DNA of 64,000 nt from Mimachlamys varia (lineage: Eukaryota; Mollusca; Bivalvia; Pectinida; Pectinidae), in the NCBI GenBank assembly GCA_947623455.1, contig OX392538.1, positions 33,789,001 through 33,853,000 on the forward strand. Reading direction: 5' to 3'. The translations under genes and the position numbers were made by a program. Below, piece by piece: positions 1-10,506 of this stretch. Each line of letters begins with the position of its first letter. Within the stretch, counting starts at the first letter, position 1. Below the pieces are notes generated by a model. It ran no database searches. It was not told the DNA's origin and was given only the letters and a program-made list of their open reading frames with translations.

Positions 1-129
1 CGGGATGAAAATGAATCTGATGAACAGCGCTATATTTATAAACAGACATCACTGCATACCGATGGCCATTGTTAAAAAATGTTTTGAAGATAATAAACTA
101 TGCTGCTGTATTTGGTCATTGAGAGATTA
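1..129. other. No gene seen
   Basis: Unique-looking AT-rich sequence. I see no long open frame, RNA gene or repeat here. Confidence 0.5.
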
Positions 130-946
130 TTAGTCCCCTGTCGGTGAAACCGGAAGTGGCTATAGTGTTTGTCTCCGTCTGTCTGTCTGTCCGTCTGTCT
201 GTCTGTCCGAATGTCTGTCCAGATGTTGGTTCCCAGACGATAACTTGAGAAAGGATTGATGGATTCTGTTGAAACTTTATACAGTGTTAGCTTATGAAGT
301 AATACAGATTGAGATTGCGTTTAGGATCCAAAGGTCAACTACAAATGTCACCTTTATTAAATTTTTTTTTTAGATTTTTTTTGTCAAAATCTCGTTTCGA
401 GATACAGTGTAACTTCAGCAAGGATTGATGGATTTGGTGTAAACTTCATACAATGTTAGCCTAGAAGGTAATACAGTCTGGGATTGAGTTTGGGGTCGAA
501 AAATTAAATATGAAGGTTGCTGTTTTTAAAAATAGATATCTTTGATGAATCTTGGTTTCCAGATGATAACTTCGGAAATGACTGATATATCTGGTGTAAA
601 CTTCGTACAGTGTTATATTATGAGGTAATACAGTATGGGATTGAGTTTAGGGTCGAAAGGTCAACTCCAAAGGCCGATGTTGCTTAAAATAGATATTTTT
701 TATCAAATTTTAATTTCCAGATGATAACTTCAGAAAGGATTGATGGATTTTGTTGAAACTTCAAAAAAATGTTAGCTTATCAGATATTATAGAGTTAGAT
801 TGAGTTTTGGGTCAAAAGGTCACCATATTTTCATTAAACGGTTAAAAATAATTGTTATAATGACACATCTGTTCATTGCTACTAAGGACTCAATGTTGCT
901 TAGAAAAATGTAATGAACGGCAGGGGACGTGTGTTGCATGCAACAC
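130..946 (+). mobile_element. HINE-type (Helentron-like) non-autonomous element with ~160-bp internal repeats
   Basis: The left end is AGTCCCCTGTCG (132-143), followed by a GTCTGTCTGTCC-type tract (173-222). The right end carries the inverted match CGGCAGGGGAC (918-928), then a perfect 16-bp palindrome GTGTTGCATGCAACAC (931-946). Between them lie four degenerate internal repeats starting near 229, 389, 552 and 709; each has a block like GATAACTTcagaaaGGATTG and then a TGTTGAAACTTCATACAGTG-like block. A subterminal inverted repeat, a 3' hairpin and internal repeats are the layout known for Helentron-associated interspersed elements. There is no coding capacity. A foldback DNA transposon is an alternative; I cannot see an unambiguous CTAG/CTTG terminus for this copy. 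Confidence 0.6.
173..222. repeat. GTCTGTCTGTCC microsatellite
   Basis: Short pyrimidine/G tract of GTCTGTC and GTCCGTC steps directly after the 5' end of the element; several other elements in the window have a similar tract in the same position. Confidence 0.8.
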
Positions 947-1188
947 TAACGGTAAGCTTGTAAGTGTATACATGTAGAGGTACTCCTGTTCATAGATGCG
1001 AGGTATTTGTATCAATGTTTACATCAGAAAGTATATATAAGCTTACATGTATATAGAAAAGACATTCCTGAAATTAGGTCAACTGAGGAGAAATTAGTAT
1101 ACAACTCAGATAAACGCAGGCAATAATACAGGGAGCATAGAAAATAAACCTTGACTGAGTTTCAACCAATCGGCTGGCATCAAATGGG
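947..1188. other. No gene seen
   Basis: Non-repetitive AT-rich spacer between the first element and the minisatellite; only short spurious frames. Confidence 0.5.
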
Positions 1189-4110
1189 TGCACGTAGCCA
1201 CTCGACAGATATGGGTGCACGTTGCCACAAGTCAGATATGGGTGCACGTAGCCACTCGTCAGATATGGGTGCACGTAGCCACTCGTCAGATATGGGTTCA
1301 CGTAGCCACTCGACAGATATGGGTTCACGTAGCCACTCGTCAGATATGGGTCACGTAGCCACTCGACAGATATGGGTTCACGTAGCCACTCGACAGATAT
1401 GGGTTCACGTAGCCACTCGTCAGATATAGATGCACGTAGCCAGTCGGCAGATATAGGTGCACGTAGCCACTCGGCAGATATAGATGCACGTAGCCAGTCG
1501 GCAGATATAGGTGCACGTAGCCACTCGGCAGATATGGGTTCACGTAGCCACTCGTCAGATATGGGTCACGTAGCCACTCGACAGATATGGGTTCACGTAG
1601 CCACTCGACAGATATGGGTGCACGTTGCCACAAGTCAGATATGGGTGCACGTAGCCACTCGTCAGATATGGGTTCACGTAGCCACTCGACAGATATGGGT
1701 TCACGTACAATGTAGCCACTCGTCAGATATGGGTCACGTAGCCACTCGACAGATATGGGTTCACGTCGCCACTCGACAGATATGGGTTCACGTAGCCACT
1801 CGTCAGATATGGGTTCACCTAGCCACTCGACAGATATGGGTGCACGTAGACACTCGACAGATATGGGTTCACGTAGCCACCCGGCAGATATGGGTCACGT
1901 AGCCACTCGTCAGATATGGGTCACGTAGCCACTCGTCAGATATGGGTTCACGTAGCCACTCGTCAGATATGGGTTCACGTAGCCACCCGGCAGATATGGG
2001 TCACGTAGCCACTCGTCAGATATGGGTCACGTAGCCACTCGACAGATATGGGTTCACGTAGCCACTCGACAGATATGGGTTCACGTAGCCACTCGTCAGA
2101 TATAGATGCACGTAGCCAGTCGGCAGATATAGGTGCACGTAGCCACTCGGCAGATATAGATGCACGTAGCCAGTCGGCAGATATAGGTGCACGTAGTCAC
2201 TCGGCAGATATGGGTTCACGTAGCCACTCGTCAGATATGGGTCACGTAGCCACTCGACAGATATGGGTTCACGTAGCCACTCGACGGATATGGGTGCACG
2301 TTGCCACAAGTCAGATATGGGTGCACGTAGCCACTCGTCAGATATGGGTTCACGTAGCCACTCGACAGATATGGGTTCACGTACAATGTAGCCACTCGTC
2401 AGATATGGGTCACGTAGCCACTCGACAGATATGGGTTCACGTAGCCACTCGTCAGATATGGGTTCACGTAGCCACTCGACAGATATGGGTGCACGTAGAC
2501 ACTCGACAGATATGGGTTCACGTAGCCACCCGGCAGATATGGGTCACGTAGCCACTCGTCAGATATGGGTCACGTAGCCACTCGTCAGATATGGGTTCAC
2601 GTAGCCACTCGTCAGATATGGGTTCACGTAGCCACCCGGCAGATATGGGACACGTAGCCACTCGTCAGATATGGGTCACGTAGCCACTCGTCAGATATGG
2701 GTGCACGTAGCCACTCGGAAGATATGGGTCACGTAGCCACTCGTCAGATATGGGACACGTAGCCACTCGTCAGATATGGGTGCACGTAGCCACTCGTCAG
2801 ATATGGGTCACGTAGCCACTCGTCAGATATGGCTCACGTAGCCACTCGTCAGATATGGGTCACGTAGCCACTCGTCAGATATGGGTGCACGTAGCCACTC
2901 GTCAGATATGGGTCACGTAGCCACTCGTCAGATATGGGACACGTAGCCACTCGTCAGATATGGGTCACGTAGCCACTCGTCAGATATGGGTGCACGTTTC
3001 CATTCGACAGATATGGGTGTACGTAGCCATCCGGCAGATATGGGTGCACGAACATGTAGCCACTCGTCAGATATGGGTGCACGTACATGTAGCCACTTGT
3101 CAGATATGGGTGCACGTTGCCACCCGGCAAATGTTGGTGTGCGTAGCCACTCGACAGATATCGGTACACGTAGCTACTCGACAGATATGGGTGCACGTAG
3201 CCACTCGACAGATATGGGTTCACGTAGCCACTCGTCAGATATGGGTCACGTAGCCACTCGACAGATATCGGTACACGTAGCCACTCGACAGATATGGGTG
3301 CACGTAGCCACTCGGAAGATATGGGTACACGTAGCTACTCGACAGATATGGTTGCATGTAGCCACTCATCAGATATGGGTGCACGTTTCCATTCGACAGA
3401 TATGGGTGTACGTAGCCACTCGACAGATATGGTTGCATGTAGCCACTCATCAGATATGGGTGCACGTTTCCATTCGACAGATATGGGTGTACGTAGCCAC
3501 TCGACAGATATGGTTGCACGTAGCCACTCGGAAGATATGGGTGCATGTAGCCACTCATCAGATATGGGTGCACGTTTCCATTCGACAGATATGGGTGTAC
3601 GTAGCCACCCGGCAGATATGGGTGCACAAACATGTAGCCACTCGTCAGATATGGGTGCATGTTGCCACCAGGCAAATATGGGTGCATGTTGCCACTTGTC
3701 AGATATGAGTGCACGTAGCCACTCGACAGATATAGGTGCACGTATCCACCCGGCAGATGTGGGTGCACGTAGCCACTCGGCAGATATGGGTTCACGTAGC
3801 CAGTCGGCAGATATAGGTGCACGTAGCCACTCGACAGATATGGGTGCACGTTGCCACTCAGCAGATATAGGTGCACGTAGCCACCCGGCAGATGTGGGTG
3901 CACGTAGCCACTCGGCAGATATGGGTTCACGTCGCCACTCGGCAGATATGGGTTCACGTCGCCACTCGGCAGATATGGGTTCACGTAGCCACTCGACATA
4001 TAATGGTGCATGTAGCCACTCGTCAGATGTGGGTACACGTAGCCACTCGGCAGATATAGGTGCACGTAGCCACTCGACAGATATGGGTGCACGTAGCCAC
4101 TCGGCAGATA
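1189..4110 (+). repeat. 27/25-bp minisatellite, about 2.9 kb
   Basis: Roughly 105 tandem copies of GTAGCCACTCGACAGATATG plus GGTGCAC (27 bp) or GGTCAC-type shorter versions (25 bp). Variants change ACTCGACAG to ACTCGTCAG, CCCGGCAG or AGTCGGCAG. Because 27 is divisible by three, runs of 27-bp units leave long open frames on both strands (for example 3294-4166 plus and 3235-4092 minus); the 25-bp units break them. These frames are by-products of the repeat: they are open on both strands, have no splice context and encode only a nine-residue periodicity. CpG is far denser here than in the flanks (ACGT in nearly every unit plus TCGA, TCGT or CCGG). From about 3000 onward the units are more diverged than at 1200-2950. 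Confidence 0.95.
1330..2655 (+). repeat. Higher-order repeat in the minisatellite (two copies, 676-bp offset)
   Basis: The order of variant units at about 1330-2005 repeats at about 2006-2655 with an offset of 676 bp, including the distinctive interruption GTACAATGTAGCC (1704 and 2380) and the alternating AGTCGGCAG/ACTCGGCAG block. The first copy has one extra 27-bp unit near 1760, so the offset drops to 649 after it. A few point changes separate the copies, pointing to a recent duplication or unequal exchange. Confidence 0.85.
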
Positions 4111-4139
4111 TTTCGTACCTGTATATTGGATGTAACGTC

Positions 4140-4458
4140 ATGAAAATTTGCTGTGGGATATGGTGACCGGGGCTTGTATCTCGATTCGCCGCAGCAGCTC
4201 AGAACTAAACAGGGACTAGGGGAGGGGGCACAGACTCACACACACCTATGAGCAAGTGTTATCCAACTTATATTAGTCACTCTTGTTGGCCCGGGTGTAA
4301 GCGCGCGAGGGGTCTCATTGTGGGAGGAAACCAGAGTACCCGGGGAAAACCAACGTGGTAGGGCAGATGACCCTATACCTTTCCACGTCCGGTCGGGGAA
4401 TTGAACCCCGGCCGCCTTGGTGAAAGGCAAGTGCGCTATCCACTGCACCGCCCGACCA
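4140..4458 (-). mobile_element. tRNA-derived SINE with a V-like central domain
   Basis: On the minus strand the element begins with a tRNA-like head (4458 down to 4391). It has an A-box-like CGGTGCAGTGG (4450-4440), an anticodon-arm-like CTTGCCTTTCACCAAGG that resembles tRNA-Glu(TTC), and a B box GGTTCAATTCC (4407-4397) close to the consensus. Downstream on the minus strand comes GGTTTTCCCCGGGTACTCTG, followed by GTTTCCTCCCAC (4351-4320), which resembles the conserved central domain shared by many animal SINEs (V-domain type). The 3' border is uncertain; I place it near the end of the minisatellite. The aminoacyl stem is imperfect, so this is a SINE head and not a working tRNA gene. Confidence 0.8.
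4391..4458 (-). promoter_or_regulatory. Internal Pol III promoter of the SINE (A and B boxes)
   Basis: A box at 4440-4450 and B box at 4397-4407 on the minus strand, in tRNA-like spacing. Confidence 0.7.
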
Positions 4459-4659
4459 CCCAGTAGTCTGGTCATGAGTGTAGTCATGGAAACGACACCC
4501 TTGAATATCCTGTTAGTTGTGTTATATACATGAAACTTCTATTCGATTGTCATCACCAACCCGAAGAAAATGCTCTGAGAGAAAGGTTAGAAAGATGCGT
4601 TTCGAAAGACGTGACCGCTTCCACTTCAAACATGCGAAAGCAATGCCAATACCTCAAAA

Positions 4660-5372
4660 CGAGAACCAGAGTTCTGAAAACAAACCAACGGTTGTACTGA
4701 AAACAAAACAACCGGAGTTCTGAAAACAAACCAACCGGAGTACTGAAAATAAACCAACCGGAGTACTGAAAAAACAACCCGGAGTACTAAAAACAAACCA
4801 ACCGGAGTACTGAAAACAAACCAACCGGAGTACGGAAAACAAACCAACCGGAGTACTGAAAATAAACCAACCGAAGTACTGAAAAAACAACCCGGAGTAC
4901 TAAAAACAAACCAACCGGAGTACTGAAAAAAAAACCGGAGTACTGAAAACCAACCAGCCGGAGTACTGAAAACCAACCAACAGGAGTACTGAAAAAAAAC
5001 CGGAGTACTGAAAACAAACAAACCGGAGTACTGAAAATAAACCAACCGGAGTACTAAAAACAAACCAACCGGAGTACTGAAAACAAACCAACTGGAGTAC
5101 TAAAAATAAACCAACAGGAGTACTGAAAACAAACCAACCGGAGTACTGAAAACAAACCAACAGGAGTACTGAAAACAAACCAACCGGAGTACTGAAAACA
5201 AACCAACCGGAGTACTGAAAACAAACCAACCGGAGTACTGAAAACAAACCAACTGGAGTACTGAAAATAAACCAACAGGAGTACTGAAAACAAACCAACC
5301 GGAGTACTGAAAATAAACCAACCGGAGTACTGAAAACAAACCAACCGGAGTACGGAAAACAAACCAACAAGA
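4660..5372 (+). repeat. 23-bp minisatellite
   Basis: About 31 copies of ACCGGAGTACTGAAAACAAA plus CCA. The first two units (4660-4735) are divergent (AGAGTTCTG, GTTGTACTG). Variants carry AATAAA for ACAAA, CAGGAG for CCGGAG, or lose a few bases (21-22 bp). Minus-strand open frames of up to 156 codons reading FSVLRLVCFQYSGW-type repeats are by-products of the array. Confidence 0.95.
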
Positions 5373-6154
5373 TATCTTAAACTATCTTGATCAGTATAGA
5401 TTCTCATTTCACACATATTATGCCATTTGTGTATAAATATACAGTATGTTAAATATGTAAAACAAAACTACGAGTCAAATAAGTAGTATTACATTGTTCC
5501 ACTATTAAGTAAAGGTGTATGTGTCCACTGCCATTCCGCTTCTAGAAGGTGCATACACATGCAGTTGTTTATAAGATTCCTAAAAAATGCACCTACAATT
5601 ACCACCGTTTCATTGTTTCTAGGTCGTGCTTATAAATATACATAAATTGTTATATTTACAAAAAAGTAAACAAGTATGAGCTTATTTATTTCCGTTAGAC
5701 TGCCGATAAACATTCTTCTACGTATACTTCCGGTATGCGCCGTCTGTGCCGCCGGAAATGCCCGATTATATTTTTGTTGCAGAACGCAGAATCTTACTAC
5801 CGCATGACCCTGTTATATATATAAAGTGAATGACTTCAAGCTGAAAACATAATGGTGAAGATTTACTGATGTGTAGTGTTAAAGGTTGTTATTCTCTGAC
5901 AATGGTAGCTTCTACTCCCTGTTTGACTCGGGCGGGGGGATGGGCTTCGAAAACGACAAGAGCGCTTTGAATTGGCAAAACATCCGGATAATCGAAAGGA
6001 GGCTTTCACGAACAGTTGGCCCAAATGCACACGCATTCGAAACACACTCACTTCGCATACTCCCTGGCTGATAACAGGAGAAGAACCAATCAAATTAAAC
6101 CAAACCAATCTTTAGAGCATCAGTCTAACACTCAATCGGGAACCGTACATAGAC
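5373..6154. other. No gene seen
   Basis: Unique-looking sequence. The short frame 5886-6071 has no recognisable domain, splice context or family. Confidence 0.4.
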
Positions 6155-6404
6155 ACCACAGGGACCTGATAATTTGTTACGGTTAGTTTTGGACCTAAAT
6201 AAGGGAGTTTAGAGTAATTTTACGCTTTTGGGGGCGGGGGAAGATCAATTTTCGATCAAAATGTCACCTCAATGGGCAGAAAGGCTACCATTGAGCGGGC
6301 ATTTTTACCGAAAAATGATCTAAACTCCCACAAGGGTAACATTATTCTAAATACCATAGATTAGGTCCAAAACTAACTATAACAAATTATCAGGTCCCTG
6401 CGGT
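6155..6404. mobile_element. MITE with ~45-bp terminal inverted repeats
   Basis: The left end ACCACAGGGACCTGATAATT (from 6155) continues through GTTAGTTTTGGACCTAA. The right end has the reverse complement (TTAGGTCCAAAACTAAC at 6361, then AATTATCAGGTCCCTGCGGT to 6404). The arms match with few changes, and the interior has no coding sequence. The target duplication is unclear, so the superfamily is not assigned. Confidence 0.75.
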
Positions 6405-6510
6405 CGACACGTCCGTAAACGAGAAACGAAAGAGCCACCGTTTTCCGAAATAGGTTGGCCATGGGTACCACGGGGATAAAAAGTACCATGGTAAGTCACG
6501 GTAATTCCAT

Positions 6511-6838
6511 CCTCGATATCCAGGGTTACGATCACCTCTGCTCTCTACAACCCTGGAATATGTCATGGCAAAACTGAAGGCACGCTCAGGGGAAAAAACT
6601 GACCAATCGTTAGACTGCATATCTGCCCTTTGGAGATTACAATGGTGCCACAACCGACTTCAAAGCCTGCCAATTTTACCGTTTCGTGACCTCGAGATTC
6701 TTTTGAGATGTACATCAAAAGGTCGAACCAGTCTTCTTGCCTCATCAACAAGGTGACGAACACGAAGCCTTCAGTTTTTTGCCATGACATATCTCATGGG
6801 TAAAGAGGACGTAGGTGATCGTAATCCCTGGATATTGA
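6511..6838. mobile_element. Inverted-repeat element with ~70-bp arms
   Basis: The left arm 6511-6582 (CTCGATATCCAGGGTTACGA, then GATCACCT, GGAATATGTCATGGCAAAACTGAAGGC-like) is the reverse complement, with scattered differences, of the right arm 6766-6838 (GCCTTCAGTTTTTTGCCATG to TCCCTGGATATTGAG). The spacer is about 180 bp and non-coding. Probably a foldback or MITE-class element. Confidence 0.7.
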
Positions 6839-7392
6839 GAATGCGGTAATTCTGGCTATATTTTGTTTTAACGCCAATCAAGAAGGCCCAGTCTCAAGTT
6901 TCTCATATGTATACAATTAAATCTGCTCCCCGTGTAGATAATATAATCTGTAGCATGGTGCATGCGGCGACTGTAATTCTCAGTTCGAAGAAAGACAACT
7001 CGAATATACAGATTGTACTGTACTTGAAACAAATTATGAAGTTCAATTATATTGAGTTGCCTGTACATGTTTTATTGGTTTCAAAAAGGTATAGATCATT
7101 GTTAACAAAAAAGTCACTTCAACACCGTCCTGTGTTTGGAAAGACGACAAGCAGAAATACTTCTAGTATAGGAAAATCTAATCAGAGTCGGACAATTCTT
7201 CTTTGATGGCCCTCAAGACACGTAGATCTTGAGATCATCTGCGGCAACGCCATAACGGCCCCATGCTAAGGTTGTAGGTAATTATAATATCACGGAACTA
7301 GATCCGTGGTTATGTTAACTCGCTTATAAGTATTGGAGAGCATATTGCCTCGCTCCAGTGTATGACGCCACAAAAATACAAAAATACAAAAT
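6839..7392. other. No gene seen
   Basis: The 99-codon frame at 6907-7206 shows no recognised domain; I treat it as chance. Confidence 0.4.
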
Positions 7393-7755
7393 ACTTGAAG
7401 CGAAAATCAAGCCTAATAACTTTTTGTATTGATAGATTTAGTTAAGATTAACTGATATCAGCAATATCCAAGATAAATTCCTTCGTGGTTACCGGTACAG
7501 CAGCAGTTGAAACACGCTATTTGTAAACACGCGTCCATTTCGAACCGTCTTCTACATTCGGTTTGTTGTTGAAGTGGGCTCCACCTGCTTTATTTTCAAT
7601 TCTTTGGATTTTTCTGTCAAGAGTTTCTTGTTAGTTACCGCTCAGGTTTAGTTCGTTTTAGGCTTATTTTTGCATGGTTATCAACTAGATATTTTCTCAG
7701 AATTTTTCAGAATCACGAAAATTTCCCTGAAGTTACTTTATATTGGGCCTTTAAG
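7393..7755 (-). mobile_element. TTAA-flanked MITE family, copy A (one end lost)
   Basis: Matches the family consensus from the GCGAAAATCAAGCCTAATAA block to the end TATTGGGCCTTTAA (7741-7754). The opposite terminal repeat AGGCCCAATATACGTAACTT is missing. It includes the family-typical TACCGGTACAGCAGCAGTTG and TTTGTAAACACGCG blocks. Confidence 0.75.
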
Positions 7756-7939
7756 AAAACAACTTGCTCATATTTCAAAAACTGGCAATTTATTTATTTT
7801 GAGAGTTTTACGTCCTCACATGGTCTAACGACCTTCATTGGACGAGAAAAGATAGAAAGAGGGTAGAAAGGATAAAGTATATTGTATGTGGAAGTCTATA
7901 TCTATGATTTTGGATGTCCGCCTAAAAAACTAATAAAAA

Positions 7940-9760
7940 ATTCTCTTTTATCTACTGTTGGAAAGGTGTTTGAGCGAGTCATTTACAAATACTTACATAA
8001 TTATTTTGTAGAAAACTTATTGTTTTATAAACATCAGTCTGGTTTCATGCATGCTCATTCCAATGTATATCACCTCATCGAAAGTTATCATAATATTTGT
8101 ATTGCTCTCGAAGAAAAAAAAGTATGTATGTATGGTATTCTGTGATATTTCAAAGGCTTTTGACCGGGTTTGGCATAAAGGTTTGATGGTAAAGTTAAAA
8201 TCTTATGGAATTTGTGGTGAATTATGTACCTGGTTAGAAAACTATTTATTTCGTAGGCAACAGAAAGTGTTCTTAAATAGTTCTTATTCTCAGTTAGGTT
8301 TAAATGAAGCCGGGGTTCCTCAGGGTTCCATTCTTGGGCCACTTTTATTTTTGATTTACATAAAAGATATTGCCGATGTCCTAGAGTCAGCTGCTCGTCT
8401 TTTTGCAGATGATACCTCTTTATTACAGTCTTCCTCATCCTGTATAGAAATCCAAACAACTTTGAATAGGGATCTTGAGTCTTTAAATTGTTGGTCTAAA
8501 AGGTGGTTGGTAACATTTAATCCAGACAAAACAAAGGTAATATTTATTTCTAACTTTACTGACATAGATGAGGATTTAGATTTAAAATTTGATGGAAATG
8601 ATTTAGATTTTACAGACCACCATAAACATTTAGGAGTAACTCTTTATTCAAATGCCAAGTGGGGGGATCATATCAATGCGATTTATAGTTCTGTAATGAA
8701 GAAAATGAATGTATTACGAAGATTGAAATATTTGATAAATAGGAATAGCCTCTTACACATTTACAAGTCATTCATTTTACCAGTTTTAGAATATGCTTGT
8801 GAGCTATGGGATGGTTGTACTAAGTTTGAATAGGAAAAGTTAGAGAAAGCCCAAAGAGAAGCTGCTCGAATTATATCCGGACTTCCTTCATATGCCAGTA
8901 TTGAAGACTTACATTTTGAAACTGGTTTAGAAACTCTTTCCAATCGTCGAAAACGTAGAAAACTTCAACTTTTATATAAAATGCATAACAAATTAACACC
9001 AGATTATATGAACGATGTCCTACCACCTACTATTTCAGAAAATAACAGATACACTCTAAGAAATAGCAGTGATTATAGAGTTCCTCTATTTGGGCTTTCT
9101 CTTACAAATCTCTCGTTTATACCTTCCGCTCTTCGTAGCTGGAATTCTTTAGATTTATCAGTACGATCGCTGCCTTCTGTACACTCATTTAAAAAAATTT
9201 CTTTCGTCAAATGAGCAACCATCCCCTCCAAGTTACTTAAGTTTTGACGAACGAAAACTGAATATAATACATACAAAGCTGAGACACAAGTGTAGTTCTC
9301 TTAATCATGACCCTTTTCGAGTCAACCTAGTTGAAAGCCCTGCTTGCTTCTGTGGCCATCCCTCTGAAAATGCCTTTCACTTTTTCTTGAATGTCAACGT
9401 TTTTTCAATTGAAAGACGAATACTATTTCAGAATTTGAATATTTTAGGTATAATGGTAACTATTGAGCTTCTTTTGCTTGGCAGCTCTGAATTATCGATA
9501 GACCTTAATTTAAACAGTTTTAGACATGTGCATTATTTCATCAAAACCAGCAAGAGATTTTGTACGTGCTTTCTATTTTGTAAACTTTCTACCTGTGTAA
9601 ATGTTAATGTCATATAAAATACCATTTATGTATTATGTTTATGCCTATCATCATTATTTGTCATGTAATTATAAATGGGTGATTGGAGAAGGCTGTGATA
9701 AGTTGATATAACTTGTGCCTAATCCCGTGTTCAATGATTATTGGCAATAAATATGTTTAA
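7940..9760 (+). pseudogene. 5'-truncated non-LTR retrotransposon ORF2 (jockey/CR1-like reverse transcriptase), broken
   Basis: Homology starts near 7945 with a SLLSTVGKVFERVI-type block, so the endonuclease half and 5' end are missing, as is usual after incomplete target-primed reverse transcription. The frame starting at 8051 holds the RT palm motifs: motif A CDISKAFDRVWHKG (catalytic Asp codon 8144), motif B GVPQGSILGPLLF (residues 88-100 of that frame) and motif C LFADDTSL (Asp codons 8408 and 8411), then a KHLGVTL block. Three lesions are visible. There is a frame change near 8118-8135 in a GTAT-repeated stretch. TAG at 8831-8833 interrupts a frame that otherwise continues to 9214. A further frame shift lies near the A-run at 9191-9197, after which the frame continues with DERKLN. 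A C-terminal ACFCGHPSENAFHF cysteine/histidine motif (about 9339-9383) is of the kind at the end of such ORF2 proteins. AATAAA at about 9745 may be its poly(A) signal. Non-functional as read. Confidence 0.9.
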
Positions 9761-9980
9761 AGTCAACTAATAAAGGTTGTCTATTTCTATGAATTAAAAA
9801 AAAACAGGCAAATTTTATTAACAAAAATATTACGTAACAAGAGTGCGAATAGTTCACATATATATATATCTCTATAATAAGAAGTTAACGACATACATAA
9901 ATTGTTCAGAGTAATAAGTTTTCATATATTTAAATGGTTTACGTCGATATTCCGGAATCCCGGAATAAATGGTCCGGTAA
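9761..9980. other. No gene seen
   Basis: AT-rich, with a short (AT)n-like tract near 9860. Confidence 0.4.
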
Positions 9981-10019
9981 CGGTTTTATATCCCCGTGTT
10001 TAGATTGATAACAACAATT

Positions 10020-10149
10020 TACTTCCTGTTTCAGTTTTGTTGTGCAGTGTTTTTTCTTCCGACACTTGTCGACCTTTCCTGGAGGACATTTGATAATTGG
10101 TTGTTTAAAACATTGTTTGCAAAATGACGTTTGTATTAGCTTGGACCAG
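10020..10149 (+). other. Candidate first exon (5' UTR plus short open frame)
   Basis: A start codon at 10124 in a good context (GCAAAATGA, A at -3) opens a frame MTFVLAWT that runs straight into a strong donor, ACCAG|GTATGT, at 10149/10150. The upstream end is a guess. If spliced to the exon at 15001, which also has good splice sites, the phase fits and the frame ends after 20 codons at a TGA. So this would be an upstream open frame in a 5' leader and not a main coding exon. The first solid coding exon downstream on this strand is at 61755, so the three may belong to one transcript with long introns. This is inference from splice signals only. Confidence 0.3.
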
Positions 10150-10486
10150 GTATGTATATTCTATAATAAACGCACGTGACGTTGTTGATTAAAAGTATGA
10201 AACCTCAAAGTATCTTAGCGCCAATGCAAGGCGTCAACATTCTTGAAGTGGTCAATTCGTCCCGATATTTTAACAATGTAGCAGTGGTAAGACAACTCGT
10301 CCCAGCTTTTTCACTGGAAATTTCCTGGTGTTTTTATGTTGACATGGGACCCACAGTTACAATTGCCATTTATATTTTGATGTTTCTTAGTTGCAATAAA
10401 TGATTTAACATGTATATGCTTCAAACACAAGGACACGTTACACGTTACAATAGACTAGTAAAGTAACGTTATGTATAAAATATATG

Positions 10487-10506
10487 GGGGGGGGGGGGGG
10501 GGGGGT
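10487..10506. repeat. Poly(G) run
   Basis: About 20 consecutive G after TATATG; the length is prone to assembly error. Confidence 0.9.

Noticed and set aside
1074..4166. Repetitive proteins encoded by the 27-bp array
   Set aside because: The array is stop-free on both strands by arithmetic (27 = 9 x 3). No start context, splice sites or non-repetitive domain was seen.
4391..4458. Functional tRNA-Glu gene
   Set aside because: Aminoacyl and D stems do not pair well, and a SINE central domain follows directly.
4553..5416. Phe/Val-rich membrane-like proteins on the minus strand (FSVLRLVCFQYSGW repeats)
   Set aside because: Translation of the 23-bp minisatellite only; several overlapping frames give the same kind of product.
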